From positions 82,282-146,281 of the forward strand of contig JAMXJH010000006.1 of assembly GCA_026131555.1 (NCBI GenBank): 64,000 nt of DNA. The letters run 5' to 3'. This DNA comes from Aerococcaceae bacterium NML190073. Its GTDB lineage: Bacteria > Bacillota > Bacilli > Lactobacillales > Aerococcaceae. How positions within the stretch are numbered: the first letter of the stretch is position 1; the number at the start of each line of letters is the position of its first letter. The notes beneath the pieces were generated by a model, which was not told the DNA's origin, did not search any database, and was given only the letters and a program-made list of their open reading frames with translations. Made by a program: the position numbers and the translations under genes. Positions 35,330 through 45,400 of the stretch are shown one piece after another.

Positions 35330-38266
35330 CTATTTACTAATACGTTTGCGGTAGAACAACATACTACTACCACCTATTAACATCAGCAGAGCGATTGGTG
35401 TTGCTAACCACATGACACTTTCGCCTGTCTTAGGTAAATCTTTCTTGGCTTCTACTCGTTTGGTTTTCGTAGCTGTCACACTGCTACTAGATTGGCTAGA
35501 CCTTGTACTTGCCACCGGTTTGTTATACACGATCGCAAATGTTCCCAATGTTTGGGTGCGCATTACAATTTTTCCTTTAATAAGGTCAAATGACATATTG
35601 GCAGTTGCAGCGTTTGACTCCACTTTGACTACGCTCAGCGAGTTGGCATCTGCCGGAGCCGGCATTGCTACTTCAGCTACGCTAGTAAGCGATACAACTT
35701 GATTGCTACGATTGACTAGTTTCAACTCATAAACATTGACTTCTTTCCCTTTGAAAACTTGAGGTTCCGGAGATGTTGGTCGTGGCAATTTATTTGCTAT
35801 TAATTTAACGATATTTCTAGCATCAGCCGCACTAACTTTAATTGAAATCCCCGTCGCATCATCTACAAAAACTTGCGTTCCCTGCGGCACTTGTTGACTG
35901 GAACTATCGGCGTCTCCTTTTGTTTTGAGTTGAATGGTGTGTGCGCTAGTTTTGTAGAGTTCAACCTGCACTTGATGTTGTGTCGCATCTAATTGGAAAG
36001 TAGCCGGTACTTCAATTACTTGATACGTAAAATTACCAGGTGCTACTTCAAATGTTGCGACACCGTTCTCATTGGTACGTAACGTTTGATCGCCTAATTT
36101 GATGGCAACTTGGGCGACAGGTTGTTGTTGCGAATCTACAACTTTGAATTCAGCATAACCTACAGCCGGTTTCAATGTGAGTGCCAACTGATCAGTGAAA
36201 GTCATTCCTTCGCTGATTGTCACTTCTTTTTGTTCGCTAGATGGTTGATATTGAACAGGAACTTCTGTAATAGAATAGTAGTATTTCCCCGGTTCCAACG
36301 AGGTAAATTCAACCACGCCGTGTTCATTAGTTACGCCACTTAACCCGCCGAATGCTACCTTCACTTGAGGTGCTGGATTTCCTTTATCATCTAACACCGT
36401 AATTTTTGCTGTACTCAATTGAAGTGGTCGCTCTACTTGAATTGAAATTTCTTTCGTTTCTGAAGCGACTACTTGTACGGCACCGAGTGCTTCTCCTTTG
36501 TAACCTTCAGGCAATTTGGACAGATGATAACTGTACTCGCCGACTGGCAAATCATTTAATGGCGCATTCCCTTGTTCGTCAGTTAATATTTCTCGATCTG
36601 CTACTATGATACCCGCACCAACAACTGGCTTTCCATCTTGATCATGAACCTTGAAGCGTATATTACCATGCTTAACCTGGGCTGCTAACTGAATTGGGAA
36701 CTGCATATTTTGACCGGATTGAATCGTAATCGTTCGTTCCATATCCGGCACCTTGTAATCAACCGTATTCAGGAGTTCAAATGTATATTCGCCTTCCGGG
36801 ATTTTAACAAAAGGTGCTAAGCCGTTTGCATCGGTTACTAATTGTTGCTCACCTAATTTCACGGTAATATTAGGTAATGGATTATTCTTATCGTCTGTAA
36901 TAACGAACGTCAAATCACCTGTATTTGCAGGTTCTTCCGTTTTCGATGGCAGGGTAATTTCTACTAGCGTCTCTTTTTCTAATAGGATTTCCGTCGGCGT
37001 AAACGCTCCGCTCTCATAGCCAGCAGGAACGCTTATAATACCGTATCCATGCGTTTGTCCGACAGGAAGCGAAATGCTGACTTCGCCTGATTCATCCGTT
37101 GTAAGTTCTTGATTAACTACGGTTAAAACAACATTTGCAATGCCTTGGTTTTCTTGATTTTTGACTTTAATTGTCAGTTTTGCTTCTTGCGGTTGGCTTT
37201 GCTCCGTAACCTGTAATTCTACCGTCACGTTTTGATTAGCAGAAATATCTACTATCCCCGGTTCTATTGCTCCATAACCTTCTGGTAATTGTGTCACCGT
37301 ATAAGCATACTGCCCGGATTCCAAATCAGTAATGACAACTTGTCCTTGTTCATCGGTTGTATGTGCTTGATCGTTCAACGTAATCACAGCATCTTTCACA
37401 GGTGATCCTGATTGATTTTTGACATTGAATGTTACGGTCCCCCGTTCCGGTTTAATTTTGCTAATTTGCATTTCGATTGTGTGTTCATGTTCCGCTACAA
37501 CATTTGCAGTGCCTGTTAATGTTCCCTCATACCCTTCCGGTAAAGTGATTACTTGATAAGGCACTTCCCCTACTACATCAGGAATGCGAATTTGCCCTGA
37601 ATCATCCGTTGTGTAAGTCTGTTGATTCGCTTCAATGACCACATCCTTAATTGCTACACCCTCCTCATCAATCACATGGAAAATCAATGTGCCCGTCGTC
37701 TGTGTCGGTTCATTCGCACTAGATTGCGAGGTTTCATCTGTCAGGTGAACGACTAATTTCGTTATCATTTCACCTGTATTGTCATCAATCAAATCTGCCC
37801 CTAATTCCACTGCAAAAGGCAATTCATACACGATATTCCCGTCCGCTAATGAGTGAATGTGCCCTTTCTCAGATAAAGTTTTCATCTTTTTGTCGGCGGC
37901 AATTTCTTGTTCGTTGCGTTGCGGAATAGATTGTTCTACTTTAGACGGAGTAATGCTACTGCCGTCACGAACAAAACCTTGCCCGTCATATAAGCGAAGA
38001 ATGTAGTTTCCTCTCGCTAAACGTAATTTGGCTTCCGGTGGATTATCTGCTCTGAATTCCCACAGCACTTCTTTAGTATCGGCTTGCAATATCTCATATA
38101 CTAAATAATCTTGCTGATTCATCGGTTCTTTGCCTTCCACTTGCAAAAATACGGAAACATCCACTAAAGTTGTCGGCTCCTGAGCTATTGCGGAAAACAA
38201 CGTTCCTTGAGCAAGCGTCATCACTACTAATACTAGTGATATTAACAATTTTTGTACCTTTCTCAT
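35330..38266 (-). CDS. LPKTG wall protein with seven SpaA/Cna-B-like prealbumin domains
   Basis: 978 residues from the ATG at 38266 (AAGGAGGGGAATCCC). Signal peptide about 1-30, an N-terminal domain (about 35-185), then seven tandem domains of about 80-85 residues. Each begins with a strand such as GTVTFNVKNQ, has a D-E-x-G turn (TTDEQGQV, TDESGEV, TNEHGVVEF) and a YxYxxxxLPEGY-like segment. These are the prealbumin-type folds common in Gram-positive stalks (SpaA/Cna-B). A non-repeated domain follows (about 770-920), then a Ser-rich stretch, LPKTGE, hydrophobic segment and RKRISK tail. It is expected to be covalently anchored by sortase. Ligand unknown. Confidence 0.82.
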   Translation of the reverse strand: MRKVQKLLISLVLVVMTLAQGTLFSAIAQEPTTLVDVSVFLQVEGKEPMNQQDYLVYEILQADTKEVLWEFRADNPPEAKLRLARGNYILRLYDGQGFVRDGSSITPSKVEQSIPQRNEQEIAADKKMKTLSEKGHIHSLADGNIVYELPFAVELGADLIDDNTGEMITKLVVHLTDETSQSSANEPTQTTGTLIFHVIDEEGVAIKDVVIEANQQTYTTDDSGQIRIPDVVGEVPYQVITLPEGYEGTLTGTANVVAEHEHTIEMQISKIKPERGTVTFNVKNQSGSPVKDAVITLNDQAHTTDEQGQVVITDLESGQYAYTVTQLPEGYGAIEPGIVDISANQNVTVELQVTEQSQPQEAKLTIKVKNQENQGIANVVLTVVNQELTTDESGEVSISLPVGQTHGYGIISVPAGYESGAFTPTEILLEKETLVEITLPSKTEEPANTGDLTFVITDDKNNPLPNITVKLGEQQLVTDANGLAPFVKIPEGEYTFELLNTVDYKVPDMERTITIQSGQNMQFPIQLAAQVKHGNIRFKVHDQDGKPVVGAGIIVADREILTDEQGNAPLNDLPVGEYSYHLSKLPEGYKGEALGAVQVVASETKEISIQVERPLQLSTAKITVLDDKGNPAPQVKVAFGGLSGVTNEHGVVEFTSLEPGKYYYSITEVPVQYQPSSEQKEVTISEGMTFTDQLALTLKPAVGYAEFKVVDSQQQPVAQVAIKLGDQTLRTNENGVATFEVAPGNFTYQVIEVPATFQLDATQHQVQVELYKTSAHTIQLKTKGDADSSSQQVPQGTQVFVDDATGISIKVSAADARNIVKLIANKLPRPTSPEPQVFKGKEVNVYELKLVNRSNQVVSLTSVAEVAMPAPADANSLSVVKVESNAATANMSFDLIKGKIVMRTQTLGTFAIVYNKPVASTRSSQSSSSVTATKTKRVEAKKDLPKTGESVMWLATPIALLMLIGGSSMLFYRKRISK

Positions 38267-38405
38267 GGGATTCCCCTCCTTAAATATCTCATACTCATAT
38301 TCTATCATACCCCGTCAAAAAAAGGGCTTACATCGCTAATTCATCACATTTTTTGCACGAAATTTACATATCTATCCAGAAAAATTCATACTCTCGTCAC
38401 ACAAA

Positions 38406-38440
38406 AAGAACTCAACAAGCCTTACGCCCGTTGAGTTCTT
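38406..38440 (-). terminator. Terminator of the SLC13/phosphoglycerate-mutase-like operon
   Basis: Perfect 11-base stem AAGAACTCAAC / GTTGAGTTCTT with T-run (TTTTTGTG) on the minus strand. Confidence 0.75.
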
Positions 38441-38454
38441 TCGTGAAGTAAGTA

Positions 38455-39690
38455 TCAATTTCCTTGCTTGGGAATGACTTCTAAGTAATCCAGTAAACTC
38501 CAGACAAATTCGTGACCACGTAAACGCCCTAAACCACCTTGTGAACAAGTCGCTTCATCATACGTTTGCACGCTATCCGCAAAAATCCCCGGACCTGAAA
38601 TTACAATTGGCACCGGCTCGCCACTGTGTTCGCCTTTTTCGCATGGCGTAGAATGATCCGCACATAGAGCAATTAATGTTTCTTCCGGCAAATCAGCTAT
38701 CAGTTTGCCCACCATTCTGTCAAATAATTCAATCGCTTGCACCTTACCATGCGGGTTATTATCATGCCCCATTACATCTGTCGCCTTCAAATGAACATAG
38801 ACTAAATCATGTGTTTCCAGTGCAGTTAGTGCCATTTGAGCCTTCAAATCAACATCTGTGTCGATATTCCCGGTGAAACGTTCATCTGTATAAACATCAT
38901 ACCCGGACATACGTCCAACCCCTAGCACCGTATCCTCTCCGGCAATGACCGCACATTTGTAGCCTAATTCGTCAGCTAAATGCGTAATATTCGTCATCAT
39001 GCCGGCACCGCGTGTAATAATGAAGTTAGCCGGTAATAAGCCTGCCTCTTCTCTATCAACATTTACAGGATGATGTTTCAACTTTGCATAAACTTCTTGC
39101 AAGAATTGATTCAAGATGCGAGCTGTCTTGGTTGCTTCCGATGAATCATCCGTCGCTTTAACTTCTTTGTACGGTTTGCCGTCATTCGGCGCTTTCGGGT
39201 CTGAATCCGAGACTTTTGCACTCAAACCATCTCCACGCATGACAAGTACCGCTCTATGTTCCGTTGCTTCCTTGAACAAAAAGGTCACATCTTCAATTTG
39301 CATGCCATGAATAGCCCGCGCCAATTCTTCAGTCCGTTCGCGAATACGCCCTGCTCTGCGGTCGACAACAATGCCCTCATCATTAATTGTTGCAAAATTA
39401 CAACGGAAGGCAACATCCCCTTTTTGTAAAGGAAGTCCTACACCTGCTGCTTCAATAGGTCCACGTCCAGGATAAAGTGAGGCGTCATGCCCGAACAAAA
39501 CGATATGTCCCATATCTGTCCCAACCGTTACGCCCGGATATACTAAATCCATAATCCCGGTCTTACCTGTTCGTGCCAACTCGTCCAAATGCGGTGTAGT
39601 TGCATATTGAAGCGGCGACAAACCGTTTAATACCTTAATAGGACGGTCGCCCAAACCATCGGCAATCGCAACAATTACTTTCTTTTTCAT
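38455..39690 (-). CDS. Archaeal-type (ApgM) cofactor-independent phosphoglycerate mutase homologue
   Basis: 411 residues of the alkaline-phosphatase superfamily, ApgM branch (COG3635). N-terminal [13 protein letters not shown] carries the first metal Asp; then [31 protein letters not shown] and the late [16 protein letters not shown] and LCADHSTPC metal sites, all ApgM signatures. The nucleophile segment reads [14 protein letters not shown], with Thr58 where archaeal ApgM as I recall has Ser. ApgM interconverts 2- and 3-phosphoglycerate; Lactobacillales normally use other mutases for glycolysis, so a different phosphoester substrate is possible. It is the second gene of an operon with an SLC13 transporter. 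Confidence 0.85.
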   Translation of the reverse strand: MKKKVIVAIADGLGDRPIKVLNGLSPLQYATTPHLDELARTGKTGIMDLVYPGVTVGTDMGHIVLFGHDASLYPGRGPIEAAGVGLPLQKGDVAFRCNFATINDEGIVVDRRAGRIRERTEELARAIHGMQIEDVTFLFKEATEHRAVLVMRGDGLSAKVSDSDPKAPNDGKPYKEVKATDDSSEATKTARILNQFLQEVYAKLKHHPVNVDREEAGLLPANFIITRGAGMMTNITHLADELGYKCAVIAGEDTVLGVGRMSGYDVYTDERFTGNIDTDVDLKAQMALTALETHDLVYVHLKATDVMGHDNNPHGKVQAIELFDRMVGKLIADLPEETLIALCADHSTPCEKGEHSGEPVPIVISGPGIFADSVQTYDEATCSQGGLGRLRGHEFVWSLLDYLEVIPKQGN

Positions 39691-39721
39691 ACGTCAACTT
39701 CTTTCTAAAATTAAACTATTT

Positions 39722-41164
39722 TTACAAAACAAATTGTAACCAAGTGAAGTAAATGATTGAAATGACGGTAGCATTCACAAAGCATGCAACTAAACCAAAC
39801 TTCAACTCGTCTAACACGGAGAAGTAACCTGTACCGAAGTACAATGTATTTACTTTAGAGTGAGGCGGTAATGTGATGGTACATGCGATTCCGAAAGAAC
39901 ATGCCAATGCTAAGCTAACCGGATCCATTCCCAATGTCGTTGCAATTGAAATGATTGCCGGAATCAAGATGGTAGTCCGCACAGTTTTGCTAGTAAAGAT
40001 AAAGTGACTGAACACCGTAATGAAGATTAAAATAATCGCCACCAGCGCATGATTCAATTTATCCAAGCCGATTGCACTAACTAAATGTTCAATCATCCAT
40101 GTTGCGCCACCTGAATCATTAAAGGCATTGCCGACCGCATACGCTCCCGCTGAGAAAATCATTAAATCCCATTTAATTTTCGCTTTTTTCCATGTTAGGA
40201 CGCCGACTTTTGGTAGTAAGCAGAGCAACATACTTAATACCGCTGTTTGTTCCGTACTGATTTCAAAGCCAAACCAATCTTTCTGGAAATCTCCTGTTGC
40301 CCACAAAATCAATGTAAACAAGAAGATGATGCCGACGCGCTTTTCTTCCGGTGAAAAGGCACCTAAATCTTGTAGTTGTTGCTTCAATGTTGTTCGGATT
40401 TTATCGTTGATATCTTGTCCACCGTTTTCTGAAACGCTGTACATTTTTAATCCGATAAAGAACATGATAATCGCTGTCAAAACAGCTTGTGGTAATGAGC
40501 CTAATAACCAATCTGAATAACCGATATTGCCGCCGGCTTGTTCATTAATGAATCCAACTGCAATGACTTGAGCTGATGTTGCAGTCATGACCATAGATGT
40601 TGCGAACGCATTATTTTGCACACCTTGCAACATCATGAGCTTTCCGAATTTAGATTCACCCGGAATGGCTTGATATACTTCCAATAACACTAAGACGATT
40701 GGTACAATCAATGAAGCACGCGCCGTCGTTGAGGGTACAAAGAAAGCTAATACAAAGTTAACTAGAACCAATACCGCTAAAGTTCTTACTTTTGTTTTAC
40801 CGAATTTGGTAACTAAAGTTAAAGCTAAACGCTTCCCTAAATTAGTTTCGCTCATTGCAGATGTCAATACAAATGCTGCTACCATCAACCAAATGATATC
40901 AAATCCTAAAGTACCGAAAGCATCTTTTTGCTTCTCAACTGCTCCTACTAATGGGAGCAACAGAATCGCAATGATGGATGTTTGATAAATTGGAATTGGT
41001 TTAGACACCCATAAGATGAGTGCTGATACGAAAATTGCTAGACTTTTTTGACCGGCCGGTTCCATTCCTACCGGTAATGGCATGAAAAATAATACAACAA
41101 ATGAAATGATTGCTAAGGCAATCCCAGCTAACGCCTTCTTGTCAAAGGTTGCTTGTTTATCCAT
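39722..41164 (-). CDS. SLC13/DASS-family anion transporter
   Basis: 480 residues from the ATG at 41164 (AGAGAGGAATTAGA); the frame extends upstream without a ribosome binding site. About eleven to twelve membrane segments in two repeats, with the characteristic SNT-like loop in PSTTARASLIVPI (about 145-157) and a second, degenerate TSKTVRTTILIPAI near residue 395. The family imports di- and tricarboxylates, sulfate or phosphate-type anions with sodium. Co-transcription with the ApgM homologue suggests a phosphorylated or carboxylated C3/C4 anion, which is inference. Confidence 0.83.
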   Translation of the reverse strand: MDKQATFDKKALAGIALAIISFVVLFFMPLPVGMEPAGQKSLAIFVSALILWVSKPIPIYQTSIIAILLLPLVGAVEKQKDAFGTLGFDIIWLMVAAFVLTSAMSETNLGKRLALTLVTKFGKTKVRTLAVLVLVNFVLAFFVPSTTARASLIVPIVLVLLEVYQAIPGESKFGKLMMLQGVQNNAFATSMVMTATSAQVIAVGFINEQAGGNIGYSDWLLGSLPQAVLTAIIMFFIGLKMYSVSENGGQDINDKIRTTLKQQLQDLGAFSPEEKRVGIIFLFTLILWATGDFQKDWFGFEISTEQTAVLSMLLCLLPKVGVLTWKKAKIKWDLMIFSAGAYAVGNAFNDSGGATWMIEHLVSAIGLDKLNHALVAIILIFITVFSHFIFTSKTVRTTILIPAIISIATTLGMDPVSLALACSFGIACTITLPPHSKVNTLYFGTGYFSVLDELKFGLVACFVNATVISIIYFTWLQFVL

Positions 41165-41235
41165 TCTAATTCCTCTCTCTCTGAAAAAAATTCTTACCAA
41201 CAATAGACCGTTAACGTTTGATTATTGTTAACTCC

Positions 41236-41265
41236 ATTATAGATGTATTCGCTATCATCAATCAA
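41236..41265 (-). promoter_or_regulatory. Promoter of the SLC13-ApgM operon
   Basis: Minus strand TTGATT (41260-41265), 18-base spacer, TATAAT (41236-41241). The stretch 41266-41315 between the divergent promoters holds TTCCA/TGGAA half-sites likely used by the LysR protein. Confidence 0.55.
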
Positions 41266-41294
41266 TTCCAGTATGAAACGCTTTCCATAACTAA

Positions 41295-41323
41295 TTGGAA
41301 TAGTATGGAAATTGTGCTAGAAT
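41295..41323 (+). promoter_or_regulatory. Promoter of the lysR-type gene
   Basis: TTGGAA (41295-41300), 17-base spacer, TAGAAT (41318-41323), about 29 bases before the start codon. Confidence 0.6.
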
Positions 41324-41351
41324 AGAGAAGATCTATAAGGGGGCAAAAATA

Positions 41352-42242
41352 ATGGATATTGGAAAATTACACACTTTTAGCACACTTTGTACCTGCCGCA
41401 ATTTCACGGAAGCTGCTGAACAGCTCTACATTTCGCAGCCGAATGTAAGCAAGCAAATCAAGCGTTTAGAAACTGAACTGGGGGTGCACTTGATTGAACG
41501 ACAAGGGCGTACGTTTCGAATAACGGAAGCCGGAGAACTCTTTCTTGAGTACGCCAATCAAATACTCAAACTTTATGCGGAAGCGCAAGACAGATTAAAG
41601 CCTTTTGCTTTGCCGACGCAACAATTTCTTAATTTCGGAACGACTTCTCTCATCGGTGCAAATATCTTACCTGAAGTGCTGTCTGGATTCATGCAACAAA
41701 TTCCCCATGCTCAAATCGCTATGAAAATCGAAAGCTCCAAACAAATTGTGCGCATGTTAATGCAACAAGAAATCGAATTTGCATTTCTATCCAGCTATAT
41801 TCCTTTACCTTCTGATGAGTACTGCTCACAATTTTTCTGTGAGGACAAACTTGTCTTAATTGTGCCTCCGACACATCGTTTGGCCGAACACACCACGTGT
41901 ACTTTAGCGGATCTTAACGGCGAATACTTCTTAATCAAAAATGCAAATGCTTCTTTATACAAGCATTTGTTGAAATCTTTGAACCATCCTTCTTTCATGC
42001 TAGATAAGCGAATTGAAGTCGGTAGTCAAACGAGTATTAAGCACTCTGTCCAACACGGATTAGGTATTTCCATTGTTTCCGAACACATTGTGACATCCGA
42101 TATTGAACGTGGAGAATTAGTTGCTCTAAGCATTGATGGCTTCGATTTGAAACGTGATATTCATGTTGTGTATCCGAAAACACATCCACTTTCTTCTATC
42201 ACGGAGGAATTCATCAAATTTTTGCAACGGTATCCATATTGA
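41352..42242 (+). CDS. LysR-family transcriptional regulator
   Basis: 296 residues. N-terminal winged HTH (about 1-60): LHTFSTLCTCRNFTEAAEQLYISQPNVSKQIKRLE in outline, with the family's SQPNVSKQI recognition helix. The effector domain (about 88-290) is of the CysB/CcpC-like type. It diverges from the SLC13-ApgM operon, so it most probably controls that operon in response to its substrate. CitR/CcpC-type and CysL-type readings are also possible. Start ATG follows AAGGGGGCAAAAATA. Confidence 0.88.
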   Translation: MDIGKLHTFSTLCTCRNFTEAAEQLYISQPNVSKQIKRLETELGVHLIERQGRTFRITEAGELFLEYANQILKLYAEAQDRLKPFALPTQQFLNFGTTSLIGANILPEVLSGFMQQIPHAQIAMKIESSKQIVRMLMQQEIEFAFLSSYIPLPSDEYCSQFFCEDKLVLIVPPTHRLAEHTTCTLADLNGEYFLIKNANASLYKHLLKSLNHPSFMLDKRIEVGSQTSIKHSVQHGLGISIVSEHIVTSDIERGELVALSIDGFDLKRDIHVVYPKTHPLSSITEEFIKFLQRYPY

Positions 42243-42251
42243 ATCACAAAA

Positions 42252-42290
42252 AAACCGCTATTGTACTCTAGTAAAATGCAATAGCGGTTT
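42252..42290 (+). terminator. Terminator of the lysR-type gene
   Basis: Perfect 12-base stem AAACCGCTATTG / CAATAGCGGTTT, 15-base loop. Confidence 0.7.
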
Positions 42291-42434
42291 CGTATGAATT
42301 AGGCTAACAGACGAATGATTTGTATAATTGACACTTGTGACCCTTTCAACCTCTTCAAGAATGTAATCTTGCTTTGGGTGTCTGACAGAACTCGTCCTAA
42401 CTATGACTGCCACCACATACAATCACATAACGTA
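42291..42434. other. Non-coding segment of unclear nature
   Basis: No open reading frame of note. It holds a small hairpin (CAAGA / TCTTG) inside GACAC...GTGTC pairing around 42330-42385. I see no promoter, IS end or known RNA and make no functional claim. Confidence 0.3.
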
Positions 42435-42466
42435 AAATACTCTCTCGTGTTTACGAGAGAGTATTT
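42435..42466 (-). terminator. Terminator of the 1671-residue adhesin gene
   Basis: Perfect 14-base stem AAATACTCTCTCGT / ACGAGAGAGTATTT with GTTT loop, followed by TTACG on the minus strand. Confidence 0.75.
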
Positions 42467-42485
42467 GAAGTTGCTTGCTCTATGA

Positions 42486-45400
42486 TTAGTTATGTTTACG
42501 CGCAACTTTTGCATAGATACTTGCCATACCTATTAAAGTGATGCTCATCCACAACAGTACGGTTGGATTTTCTCCTGTTTTTGGTAGTTTTTTGTGTGAA
42601 TTTGGTGGTTCTGATTCACTGCTACTGCTGCTTGTACTTTCATCGCTCGAGTGCGGCGGTTCTGATTCACTGCTACTGCTGCTTGTACTTTCATCACTCG
42701 AATGCGGTGGTTCTGATTCACTGCTACTGCTGCTTGTACTTTCATCATTCGAGTGCGGTGGTTCCGATTCACTGCTACTGCTGCTTGTACTTTCATCACT
42801 CGAATGCGGTGGTTCTGATTCACTGCTACTGCTGCTTGTACTTTCATCGCTCGAGTGCGGTGGTTCCGATTCACTGCTACTGCTGCTTGTACTTTCATCA
42901 CTCGAATGCGGTGGTTCTGATTCACTGCTACTACTGCTTGTACTTTCATCACTCGAATGCGGTGGTTCTGATTCACTGCTACTGCTGCTTGTACTTTCAT
43001 CGCTTGATTGCGGTGGAGTAGGCACCAATTCATTTTCAAATATGATTGGTGAAGCTGGAACCAACGTTACTTCTAATTTACATGCTGCTTCATCCACTTT
43101 TACATTGATTGCATGCGTTGTTCTATCATAGATAATTTTATCGTTGTCTCCAATTACCTGCTTGATTTCAAAATGATAATCACCTTGTTTCGCAAATTGG
43201 ATTGGGTTAAACACGATGTTGCCTTCCGCATTATTTTGCGCTGTTGCGACCACTTCTGATTTCTCATTTATCATAACAAAATCGAAGGTAGACATTGCAT
43301 CCGCGCCCGTAAACGTTACTTTTGCCTGAATAACCTGTTCAATTGGCTTCGATTGATAAACATTTACGAAAGATAGTTCCTCACTATTTTTTTGCGTAAC
43401 GATCAATTGCCCATCGTTATCTACAACTGTGAATGTAATTTCAGGCTGATTAGTCGCATATGTGACTTGGGAATCTGACCCTGCAACTTGGCGTAAAGTG
43501 TAACGTTTAGTTGTTACTTCTTCAAACCGAATCGGTTCAAATCGAATAATATTTTTATCAGACGTGGCTGTACGAACAACTGACCCTGTGTTGTCAACTA
43601 ACTCATATGTCAACGCTTCTCCCGCCAGCATACAACCATCCACTCGAACTTGTGCTTCCACGATATGTTCTGCAGGTAGTGGTTTGTAACGATGGTAAAA
43701 TACCGGAACTTCATCCTTAGCCGGTGTCGCAACGAGTTGCCCATTTTTATCTTCGATTGATAAGGCTACTTCTTCTGATTCAGTCAAGTGTGTTATCGTT
43801 GGACTTGGCTGAATAATTTCTTTAATGGTGAATACTCGGTTGCCTACTTCGTTGATTTCTACATTTTCAAAGGTTATGTCCCCTGAAGCATCATTAGTAG
43901 TTGTTCCTAGTTTTTTATTTTTATCATCCCATAATTCAAAAGTGAATTGTCCTGCTTTTTGCTGTTTGCCTTCCAAGACACTTTTAGCGCGAATCGTATA
44001 TTCCGTCGGCAACGGTCGGTACGTGTTGGTGAAAGTTGGTGCCGGTGTCATGGATTCGACTTCCAGCTGACCGTTGTTATCTTTGACAACGACTGTAATC
44101 GTATGTTCTGTTTGGTCATAAGTCAAGGTTGGTTGATCACCCGCTTGTTCACGTAACGTGTATGTGTACGTACCGGCGCTCGTTGCCGGAATAGCTGCGA
44201 ACGTAATCGCTCCTTGGGCGTTGTTAGTTGCTGTGTGTTTCGTCTGATTGTTGTCTTTTGACACCAATTCAAACGTAAATTCACCGTCTACCAACTCGCG
44301 TCCGGTTAGTTGTTTAGTTGCTTGAATCGTATATTCCGTCGGCAACGGTCGGTACGTGTTGGTGAAGGTTGGTGCCGGTGTCATGGATTCGACTTCCAGC
44401 TGACCGTTGTTATCTTTAACAACGACTGTAATCGTATGTTCTGTTTGGTCATAAGTCAAGGTTGGTTGATCACCCGCTTGTTCACGTAACGTGTACGTGT
44501 ACGTACCAGCGCTCGTTGCCGGAATGGCTGCGAACGTAATCGCTCCTTGGGCGTTGTTAGTTGCTGTGTGTTTCGTCTGATTGTTGTCTTTTGACACCAA
44601 TTCAAACGTAAATTCATCGTCTACCAACTCGCGTCCGGTTAATTGTTTAGTTGCGCGAATCGTATATTCCGTCGGCAACGGTCGGTACGTGTTGGTGAAG
44701 GTTGGTGCCGGTGTCATGGATTCGACTTCCAGCTGACCGTTGTTATCTTTGACAACGACTGTAATCGTATGTTCTGTTTGGTCATAAGTCAAGCTTGGTT
44801 GATCACCCGCTTGTTCACGTAACGTGTACGTGTACGTACCAGCGCTCGTTGCCGGAATAGCTGCGAACGTAATCGCTCCTTGGGCGTTGTTAGTTGCTGT
44901 GTGTTTCGTCTGATTGTTGTCTTTTGACACCAATTCAAACGTAAATTCACCGTCTACCAACTCGCGTCCGGTTAGTTGTTTAGTTGCGCGAATCGTATAC
45001 TCCGTCGGCAACGGTCGGTACGTGTTGGTGAAGGTTGGTGGACTAGTAATGGAATCTAGGACTAATACCTTACCTTCCTGTCTCACAACTGCAGAAATCT
45101 CATGTTCGCTGTCATCATAATGCATCGTCTGACTCTCTACTGAACGTTCACGAATAATATAATGATAAGTTCCTGCTTGGTCAGCCTGGACATCAGTGAA
45201 TTGAACTATGCCCTCTGCATTGTTAGTAGCTACAGCTAGCCGTTGGCGTGTTTCTTTATCTAATAATTCAAATTCAAATTCATTTGCTACTAAATCGCGA
45301 CCATCTAATTTTTTGATTGCTTTAACAGGTATGTCAACCGGTTCCACTTTATTGCCTGCTTCTCCACCTCGGTCGATGCGTGACATTGCACGAGCAATAG

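Noticed and set aside
38455..39690. Phosphopentomutase
   Set aside because: Thr in the nucleophile position recalls phosphopentomutase, but the CNFAT, DRRAGRI and [10 protein letters not shown] signatures are those of ApgM.
41270..41290. cre site between the SLC13 and lysR-type promoters
   Set aside because: GAAAGCGTTTC looks similar but the flanking consensus bases are shifted by one; agreement is poor.
42605..43012. CRISPR-like regular repeats
   Set aside because: The 51-bp units abut with no spacers and are in frame with an LPXTG protein, so they are coding tandem repeats.
42538..43131. Long open frames on both strands in the Ser-rich region (up to 197 codons)
   Set aside because: They are reading-frame shadows of the 51-bp repeats; they have repetitive Leu/Ser or Ala/Val/Asn products, no ribosome binding sites and no start context.
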